Source: Neoechinorhynchus agilis
Lineage: Eukaryota > Acanthocephala
NCBI GenBank assembly: GCA_051530055.1
Contig: CM121343.1
Coordinates: forward strand, 7,750,001 to 7,814,000
Direction of reading: 5' to 3'
DNA: 64,000 nucleotides
Part shown: positions 54,060 through 64,000 of the stretch, in pieces
How positions within the stretch are numbered: position 1 is the stretch's first letter
How the letters are laid out: every line of letters starts with the position of its first letter
Translations under genes and position numbers: made by a program
The notes under the pieces: model-generated
Database searches by the model: none
What the model was told of the DNA's origin: nothing
What the model saw: only the letters and a program-made list of their open reading frames with translations

Positions 54060-57000
54060 CTAAATGTTAAGATCGACAAAACCGCAAAAACAGTCAATGC
54101 AGGTTAGATCAGCTTTAAAATTAGATCTAGAAAAGTTAATTTGATCTGAAATTTATTGACGTTTTGATATCTTTAATCAAGGTTATTGATCTCAAAATTG
54201 AACAACGAATAACTCAAGAACGGTGGCAGCTATCGACAATATGAAAACAGGTTTGTAATCAGCGCGTCAAGACAAACTATTTGATCATAATCCATAAACG
54301 ACAGCTATATCATTAATGTCAGAAAACCGCATTGTTATATTTCGTCGCAAGTCATAACAGTAAAAGATCACTAAATTTGCAAGATATACTAAAATTGGAT
54401 AATACCATTGAAATCAGCGCATCAGGTATGCTCAAAATATTTTATAAAATCTAACCCGCGTCTTCGCACTACGGATTAAATTCAGGTGTCTTTTAAGAAC
54501 ATCAACCTTACAAACCAAATGTTAAGATTGACAAAAACATTAAACGCAGGTGAAATAAGCTATAAATGCAGATCTAGAAAAAGTAGATCTAGAAAAGTTA
54601 ATTTAATCTTAAAATGTAACAACAAATAACGCAAGAACCATGATAGCTATCGCAAATCCGAAAACAGATTTGGAATCAGCGCGTTAAGATGTACTAAATT
54701 AGCTGATTCCGTACACTACAGCTGTAATATTCGCATCGGAAATCGCATTATCATATTTTGCCAATATTCACAGGAGGGAAACATCACTAAATTTGCAACA
54801 ATCATTAAAATCAGATAATACCATTGAAATCAGCGCATCAGATATGCTCAAAATGTTTTTTCATTTCGTAACAAGTTTCGAGCACCACAGATTTAATTCA
54901 GGTGTCTTTTATCAACTTCAATCCTTAAACAAAGTTTCAAAACTTAACAAGTTACATCAAACCGTAACTGCAGGTGAATTCAGCGTCCAAGGTAGATCTA
55001 GAAAAGTTAATTTGATCTTAAATTGATTGATGTTTTAATATCAATAATCAAGGTAGTTGGTCCCAAAATGTAACAACAAATAACTCAAGAACCATGATAG
55101 CTATCGCAAATGCGAAAACAGATTTGGAATCAGCGCGTTAAGATGTACTAAATTAGCTGACTCCGTACACTACAGCTGCAATATTCGCATCGGAAATCGC
55201 ATTGTCATATTTTGCCAATATTCATAAGAGTGAAAGATCACTAAGTTTGCCAGACTCGTTAAAATCAGATAACACCATTGAAATCAGCGCATTAGATATG
55301 CTCAAAATGTTTTTTCATTTCGTAACAACTTTCGAGCACCACAGATTTAATTCAGGTGTCTTTTATCAACTTCAATCCCAAAACTAAGTATCAAAATTTT
55401 ACAAGCAACATCAAACCATTATTGCAGGTGAATTCAGCGTCAAAAGTAGATCTAGAAAAGTTAATTTGATCTTAAATTGATTGATGTTTTAATGTCAATA
55501 ATCAATGTAGTTGGTCTCAAAATGTAACAACAAATAACTCAAGATCCATGATAGCTATCGAAAATCCGAAAACAGATTTGGAATCAGCGCGTTAAGATGT
55601 ACTAAATTAGCTGATTCCCTGCACTACAACCGTAATATTCGCATCGGAAATCGCATTATCATATTTTGCCAATATTCACAAGATGGAAAAATAACTAAAT
55701 TTTCAAGAATCATTAAAATCAGATAACACCATTGAAATCAGCGCATTAGATATGCTCAAAATGTTTTACTATTTCGTAACAACTTTCGAGCAGAACAGAT
55801 TTAACTGAGGTGTCTTTTATGAACCTCAATCCTAAAACTAAGTGTCAAAATTTAACAAGCAACATCAAACCGTTATTGCAGGTTAATTCAGCGTCAAAAG
55901 TAGATCTAGAAAAGTTAATTTTATCTTAAATTGATTGATGTTTTAATATCAATAATCAAGGTAGTTGGTCTCAAAATGTAACAACAAATAACTCAAGAAC
56001 CATGATAGCTATCGCAAATCCGAAAACAGATTTGGAATCAGCGCGTTAAGATGTACTAAACTAGCAGATTCCATACACTACAGCCGTAATATTCGCATCG
56101 GAAATCGCATTATCATATTTTGCCAATATTATCAAGAGGGAAAAATCACTAAATTTGCATGAATCATTAAAATCAGATAACACCATTGAAATCAGCGCAT
56201 TAGATATGCTCAAAATGTTTTTGTATTTCGTAACAACTTTCGAGCAGAACAGATTAAACTGAGGTGTCTTTTATGAACTTATATCCTAAAACTAAGTGTC
56301 GAAATTTAACAAGCAACATCAAACCGCTATTGCAAGTGAATTCAGCGCCAAAAGTAGATCTAGAAAAGTTAATTTGATCTTAAATTGATTGATGTTTTAA
56401 TATCAATAATCAAGGTAGTTGGTCTCAAAATGTAACAATAAATCACTCAAGAACCATGATAGCTATCGAGAATCCGAAAACAGATTTGGAATCAGCGCGT
56501 TAAGATGTACTAAATTAGCTGATAGCGTACACTACAGCCTTAATATTCGCATTGGAAATCGCATTATCATATTTTGCCAATATTCACATGAGGGAAAAAT
56601 AACTAAATTTGCATGAATCATTAAAATCAGATAACACCATTAAAATCAGCGATTTAGATATGCTCAAAATGTTTTACTATTTCGTAACTACTTTCGAGCA
56701 CAACAGATTTAACTGAGGTGTCTTTTATGAACTTCAATCCTAAAACTAAGTGTCGAAATTTAACAAGTAACATCAAACCGTTATTGCAGGTGAATTCAGC
56801 GTCAAAAGTAGATCTAGAAAAGTTAATTTGATCTTAAATTGATTGATGTTTTAATATCAATAATCAATGTAGTTGGTCTCAAAATGTAACAATAAATAAC
56901 TCAAGAACCATGATAGCTATCGAGAATCCGAAAACAGATATGGAATCAGCGCTTTAAGGTGTACTTCATCAGCTGATTCCGTACACTACAGCCGTAATAT

Positions 57001-60000
57001 TCGCATCGGAAATCGCATTATCATATTTTGCCAATATTCACATGAGGGAAAAATAACTAAATTTGCATGAATCATTAAAATCAGATAACACCATTAAAAT
57101 CAGCGATTTAGATATGCTCAAAATGTTTTACTATTTCGTAACTACTTTCGAGCACAACAGATTAAACTTAGGTGTCTTTTATGAACTTCAATCCTAAAAC
57201 TAAGTGTCGAAATTTAACAAGCAACATCAAACCGCTATTGCAAGTGAATTCAGCGTCAAAAGTAGATCTAGAAAAGTTAATTTGATCTTAAATTGATTGA
57301 CGTTTTAATATCAATAATCAAGGTAGTTGTTCTCAAAATGTAACAATAAATAACTAAAGAACCATGATAGCTATCGAGAATCCGAAAACAGATTTGGAAT
57401 CAGCGCGTTAAGATGTACTTCATTAGCTGATTCCTTACACTACAGCCGTAATATTCGCATTGGAAATCGCATTATCATATTTTGCCAAAATTCACAAGAG
57501 GGAAAAATCACTAAATTTGCATGAATCATTAAAATCAGATAACACCATGAAAATCAGCGATTTTGATATGCTCAAAATGTTTTACTATTTCGTAACTACT
57601 TTCGAGCACAACAGATTTAACTTAGGTGTCTTTTATGAACTTCAATCCTAAAACTAAGTGTCGAAATTTAACAAGCAACATCAAACCGTTATTGCAGGTG
57701 AATTCAGCGTCAAAAGTAGATCTAGAATAGTTAATTTGATCTTAAATTGATTGATGTTTTAATATCAATAATCAAGGTAGCTGGTCTCAAAATGTAACAA
57801 CAAATGACTCAAGAACCATGATAGCTATCGAAAATCCGAAAACAGATTTTGAATCAGCGCTTTAAGATGTACTAAATTAGCTGATTTCGTACACTACAGC
57901 CGTAATATTCGCATCGAAAATCGCATTATCATATTTTGCCAATATTCACAAGAAGGAAACATCACTAAATTTGCAAGAATCATTTAAATTAGATAACACC
58001 ATTGAAATCAGCGAATTAGATATCCTCAAAATGTTTTTGTATTTCGTAACAACTTTCGAGCATAACAGATTTAACTGAGGTGTCTTTTATGAACTTCAAT
58101 CCTAAAACTAAGTGTCAAAATTTAACAAGCAACATCAAACAGTTATAGCAGGTGAATTCAGCGTCAAAAGTAGATCTAGAAAAGTTAATTTGATCTTAAA
58201 TTGATTGATGTTTTAATATCAATAATCAAGGTAGCTGGTCTCAAAATGTAACAACAAATAACTCAAGAACCATGATAGCTATCGAGAATCCGAAAACAGA
58301 TTTGGAATCAGCGCGTTAAGATGTATTAAAATCAGATAACACCATTGAAATCAGCGCATTAGATATGTTCGAAATGTTTTTGTATTTCGTAACAACTTTC
58401 GAGCAGAACAGATTTAACTGAGGTGTCCTTTATGAACTTCAATCCTAAAACTAAGTGTCGAAATTTAACAAGCAACATCAAACCGTTATTGCAGGTGAAT
58501 TCAGCGTCAAAAGTAGATCTAGATAAGTTAATTTGATCTTAAATTGATTGATGTTTTAATATCAATAATCAAGGTAGTTAGTCTCAAAATGTAACAACAA
58601 ATAACTCAAGATCCATGATAGCTATCGCAAATCCGAAAACAGATTTGGAATCAGCGCGTTAAGATATACTTCATTAGCTGACTCCGTACACTACAGCCGT
58701 AATATTCGCATTGGAAATCGCATTATCATATTTTGCCAATATTCACAAGAGGGAAAAATCACTAAATTTGCATGAATCATTAAAATCAGATAACACCATG
58801 AAAATCAGCGATTTAGATATGCTCAAAATGTTTTACTATTTCGTAACTACTTTCGAGCACAACAGATTTAACTAAGGGGCATTTTATGAACTTCAATCCT
58901 AAAACTAAGTGTCGAAATTTAACAAGCAACATCAAACCGTTATTTCAGGTGAATTCAGCTTCAAAAGTAGATTTAGAAAAGTTAATTATATCTTAAATTG
59001 ATTGATTTTTTAATATCAATAATCAAGGTAGTTGGTCTCAAAATGTAACAATAAATAACTCAAGAACCATGAAAGCTATCGAGAATCCGAAAACAGATTT
59101 GGAATCAGCGCGTTAAGATGTACTTAATTAGCTGATTCCGTACACTACAGCCGTAATATTCGCATTGGAAATCGCATTATCATATTTTGCCAATATTCAC
59201 AAGAGGGAAAAATCACTAAATTTGCATGAATCATTTTAATCAGATAACACCATTGAAATCAGCGATTTAGATATGCTCAAAATGTTTTACTATTTCGTAA
59301 CTACTTTCGAGCACAACAGATTTAACTAAGGGGCATTTTATGAACTTCAATCCAAAAACTAAGTGTCGAAATTTAACAAGCAACATCAAACCGTTATTGC
59401 AGGTGAATTCAGCGTCAAAAGTAGATCTAGAATAGTTAATTTGATCTTAAATTGATTGATGTTTTAATATCAATAATCAAGGTAGTTGTTCTCAAAATGT
59501 AACAATAAATAACTCAAGAACCATGATAGCTATCGAGAATCCGAAAACAGATTTGGAATCAGCGCGTTAAGATGTACTTCATTAGCTGATTCCGTACACT
59601 ACAGCCGTAATATTCGCATTGGAAATCGCATTATCATATTTTGCAAATATTCACAAGAGGGAAAAATCACTAAATTTTCATGAATCATTAAAATGAGATA
59701 ACACCATTAAAATCAGCGATTACGATATGCTCAAAATGTTTTACTATTTCGTAACTACTTTAAAGCACAACAGATTTAACTGAGGTGTCTTTTATGAACT
59801 CCAATCCTAAAACTAAGTGTCGAAATTTAACAAGCAACATCAAACCGTTATTGCAGGTGAATTCAGCGTCAAAAGTAGATCTAGAAAAGTTCATTTGATC
59901 TTAAATTGATTGATGTTTTAATATCAATAATCAAGGTAGTTGGTCTAAAAATGTAACAACAAATAACTCAAGAACCATGATAGCTATCAAGAATCCGAAA

Positions 60001-63000
60001 ACAGATTTGGAATCAGCGCGTTAAGATGTACTAAATTAGCTGATTCCGTACACTACAGCCGTAATATTCGCATCGGAAATCGCATTATCATATTTTGCCA
60101 ATATTCACAAGAGGGAAAATCACTAAATTTGCAAGAATCATTAAAATCAGATAACACCATTGAAATCAGCGCATTAGATATGCTCCAAATGTTTTACTAT
60201 TTCGTAACTACTTTCAAGCACAACAGATTTAACTTAGCTGTCTTTTATGAACTTCAATCCAAAAACTAAGTGTCAAAATTTAACAAGCAACATCAAACCG
60301 TTATTGCAGGTGAATTCAGCGTCAAAAGTAGATCTAGAAAAGTTAATTATATCTTAAATTGATTGATGTTTTCATATCAATAATCAAGGTAGTTGGTCTC
60401 AAAATGTTACAACAAATGACTCAAGAACCATGACAGCTATCGAGAATCCGAAAACAGATTTGGAATCAGCGCGTTAAGATGTACTAAATCAGCTGATTCC
60501 GTACACTACAGCCGTAATATTCGCATCGGAAATCGCATTATCATATTTTACCAATATTCACAAGAACGAAAAATCACTAAATTTGCAAGAATCATTAAAT
60601 ACAGATAACACCATTGAAATCAGCGCATTAGATATGCTCAAAATGTTTTACTATTTTGTAACCACTTTCGAGCACAAATGATTTAACTTAGGTGTCTTTT
60701 ATGAACTCCAATCCTAAAACTAAGTGTCGAAATTGAACAAGCAACATCAAACCGTTATTGCAGGTGAATTCAGCGTCAAAAGTAGATCTAGAAAAGTTAA
60801 TTTTATCTTAAATTTATTGATGTTTTAATATCAATAATCAAGGTAGTTGGTCTCAAAATGTAACAATAAATAACTCAAGATCCATGATAGCTATCGCGTA
60901 TCCGAAAACAGATTTCGAATCAGCACGTTAAGATGTACTTCATTAGCTGATTCCGTACACTACAGCCGTAATATTCGCATCGGAAATCGCATTATCATAT
61001 TTTGCCAATATTCACAAGAGGGAAAAATCACTAAATTTGCAAGAATCATTAAAATCAGATAACACCATTGAAATCAGCGAATTAGATATCCTCAAAATGT
61101 TTTTGTATTTCGTAACAACTTTCGAGCATAACAGATTTAACTGAGGTGTCTTTTATGAACTTCAATCCTAAAACTAAGTGTCAAAATTTAACAAGCAACA
61201 TCAAACCGTTATTGCAGGTGAATTCAGCGTCAAAAGTAGATCTAGAAAAGTTAATTTGATCTTAAATTGATTGATGTTTTAATATCAATAATCAAGGTAG
61301 CTGGTCTCAAAATGTAACAACAAATAACTCAAGAACCATGATAGCTATCGAGAATCCGAAAACAGATTTGGAATCAGCGCGTTAAGATGTATTAAAATCA
61401 GATAACACCATTGAAATCAGCGCATTAGATATGTTCAAAATGTTTTTGTATTTCGTAACAACTTTCGAGCAGAACAGATTTAACTGAGGTGTCTTTTATG
61501 AACTTCAATCCTAAAACTAAGTGTCGAAATTTAACAAGCAACATCAAACCGTTATTGCAGGTGAATTCAGCGTCAAAAGTAGATCTAGAAAAGTTCATTT
61601 GATCTTAAATTGATTGATGTTTTAATATCAATAATCAAGGTAGTTGGTCTCGAAATGTAACAACAAATAACTCAAGAACCATGAGAGCTATCGAAAATCC
61701 GAAAACAGATTTGTAATCAGCGCGCTAAGATGTACTAAATTAGCTGATTCCGTAAACTACAGCCGTAATATTCGCTTCGGAAATCGCATTATCATATTTT
61801 GCCAATATTCACAAGAGGGAAAAATCACAAAATTTGCAAGAATCATTAAAATCAGATAACACCATTGAAATCAGCGAATTAGATATGCTCAAAATGTTTT
61901 TGTATTTCGTAACAACTTTCGAGCACCACAGATTTAACTGAGGTGCCTTTTATGAACTTCAATCCTAAAACTAAGTGTCAAAATTTAACAAGCAACATCA
62001 AACCGTTATTGCACGTGAATTAAGCGTCAAAAGTAGATCTAGAAAAGTTAATTTGATCTAAAATTGATTGATGTTTTAATATAAATAATCAAGGTAGTTG
62101 GTCTCAAAATGTAACAACAAATAACTCAAGAACGATGAGAGCTATCGAAAATCCGAAAACAGATTTGTAATCAGCGCGTTAAGATGTACTAAATTAGCTG
62201 ATTCCGTACACTAATGCCGTAATATTCGCATCGGAAATCGCATTATCATATTTTGCCAATATTCACAAGAGGGAAAAATCACTAAATTTGCAAGAATCAT
62301 TAAAAGCAGATAACACTATTAAAATCAGCGCATTAGATATGCTCAAAATGTTTTACCATTTCGTAACTACTTACGAGCACAACAGATTTAACTTAGGTGT
62401 CTTTTATGAACCTCAATCCTAAAACTAAGTGTCAAAATTTAACAAGCAACATCAAACCGTTATTGCAGGTGAATTCAGCGTCAAAAGTAGATATAGAAAA
62501 GTTAATTTTATCTTGGAATTGATTGATGTTTTAATATCAATAATCAAGGTAGTTGGTCTCAAAATGTAACAACAACAAATCAAGATCCATGACAGCCATC
62601 GAGAATCCGAAAACAGATTTGGAATCAGCGCGTTAAGATGTACTAAATTAGCTGATTCCGTACACTACAACCGTAATATTCGCATCGGAAATCGCATTAT
62701 CATATTTTGCCAATATTCACAAGAGGGAAAAATCACTAAATTTGCAAGAATCATTAAAATCAGATAACACCATTGAAATCAGCGCATTAGATATGCTCAA
62801 AATGTTTTACTATTTCGTAACTACTTTCGAGCACAACAGATTTTACTTAGCTGTCTTTTATGAACTTCAATCCTAAAACTAAGTGTCAAAATTTAACAAG
62901 CAACATCAAACCGTTATTGCAGGTGAATTCAGCGTCAAAAGTAGATCTAGAAAAGTTAATTATATCTTAAATTGATTGATTTTTTAATATCAATAATCAA

Positions 63001-64000
63001 GGTAGTTGGTTTCAAAATGTAACAACAAATAACTCAAGAACCATGATAGCTATCGAGAATCCAAAAACAGATTTGGAATCAGCGCGTTAAGATGTACTAA
63101 ATTAGCTGATTCCGTACACTACAGCCGTAATATTCGCATCGGAAATCGCATTATCATATTTTGCCAATATTCACAAGAGGAAAAAATCACTAAATTTGCA
63201 AGAATCATTAAAATCAGATAACACCATTGAAATCAGCGCATTAGATATGCTCAAAATGTTTTACTATTTCGTAACTACTTTCGAGCACAACAGATTTAAC
63301 TTAGGTGTCTTTTATGAACTTCAATCCTAAAACTAAGTGTCGAAATTTAACAAGTAACATCAAACCGTTATTGCAGGTGAATTCAGCGTCAAAAGTAGAT
63401 CTAGAAAAGTTAATTTGATCTTAAATTGATTGATGTTTTAATATCAATAATCAAGGTAGTTGGTCTCAAAATGTAACAATAAATAACTCAAGAACCATGA
63501 TAGCTATCGAGAATCCGAAAACAGATTTGGAATCAGCGCGTTAAGATGTACTTAATTAGCTGATTCCGTACACTACAGCCGTAATATTCGCATCGGAAAT
63601 CGCATTATCATATTTTGCCAATATTCACAAGAGGGAAAAATCACTAAATTTGAATGAATCATTTAAATTAGATAACACCATTGAAATCAGCTCATTAGAT
63701 ATGCTCAAAATGTTTTTGTATTTAGTAACAACTTTCGAGCAGAACAGATTTAACTGAGGTGTCTTTTATGAACTTCAATCCTAAAACTAAGTGTCAAAAT
63801 TTAACACGCAACATCAAATCGTTATTGCAGGTGAATTCAGCGCCAAAAGCAGGTCTAGAAAAGTTAATTTTATCTTAAATTGATTGATGTTTTAATATCA
63901 ATAATCAAGGTAGTTGGTCTCAAAATGTAACAACAAATAACTCAAGAACCATGATAGCTATCGAGAATCCGAAAACAGATTTGGAATCAGCGCTGTAAGA
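54060..64000 (+). repeat. Tandem satellite array, 454-bp monomer
   Basis: The marker TAGATCTAGA recurs at 54993, 55447, 55901, 56355, 56809, 57263, 57717 and 58171 (all 454 bp apart) and continues to the window edge. Later intervals are 454 or 453 bp, except two of 343 bp (58171-58514 and 61237-61580). The first two units (54122 and 54584) are more diverged and irregular, as expected at an array edge. The array goes on beyond 64000. Each monomer has a related A-A-T-C-A-G-C-G box three times, about 150 bp apart. Short ORFs in the array are by-products of the repeat and are not genes. Confidence 0.97.

Noticed and set aside
57460-57651. Repeated short ORFs in the satellite as a small gene family
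   Set aside because: They arise from the 454-bp period, lack a common start and are broken in most monomers by single-base differences.
54060-64000. A CRISPR-like or phage array
   Set aside because: Repeat length (454 bp), lack of unique spacers and the animal-type genes around it fit a satellite.

Overview
This is invertebrate animal nuclear DNA. It holds spliced genes with metazoan protein families (an SMG1-type PIKK, a ZIP zinc transporter, a GAF-domain cyclic-nucleotide phosphodiesterase and a large Rab GTPase), many worn retrotransposons, and a long satellite array that runs off the right edge. Most introns are only 36-62 bp. Several start codons lie just after a 3' splice acceptor, which suggests spliced-leader trans-splicing. 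Together these point to a nematode, possibly a basal (clade I) lineage, but no sequence here fixes the species.

Layout. 0.3-11.8 kb is a retroelement and satellite patchwork: a non-LTR element with a reverse transcriptase (+), a broken Ty3/gypsy element (-), Penelope-like (PLE) fragments (-), three inverted satellite monomers, LINE debris, a SINE, and a PLE flanked by about 140-bp inverted repeats. 12.4-15.6 kb is a ZIP (SLC39) gene in eight exons with a retroelement remnant inside one intron. 20.2-29.4 kb is an SMG1 gene from a probable start to its FATC tail. 29.9-36.6 kb is mostly retroelement debris, with a small secreted-protein gene at 34.3 kb and a tRNA-derived SINE at 35.7 kb. 37.6-40.8 kb is the phosphodiesterase gene. 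41.1-43.8 kb (-) is a coiled-coil plus Rab-domain gene of the RASEF/Rab44 type. 44.9-48.6 kb is more debris, including a LINE split by a nested RTE-type insertion with a clear target-site duplication. 49.3-51.6 kb holds small genes of unknown function. 52.1-54.05 kb is a second broken gypsy element that stops where the satellite begins, and 54.06-64.0 kb is at least 9.9 kb of 454-bp satellite.

The genes do not form one pathway. SMG1 acts in nonsense-mediated mRNA decay, the ZIP protein in metal uptake, the phosphodiesterase in cyclic-nucleotide signalling and the Rab-like protein in membrane traffic. The most striking signals outside genes are the satellite (an opposite-strand outpost 45 kb away and a related box recurring every 150-154 bp inside each 454-bp unit), hammerhead-ribozyme-like motifs linked to PLE sequence, and chains of nested insertions marked by target-site duplications.
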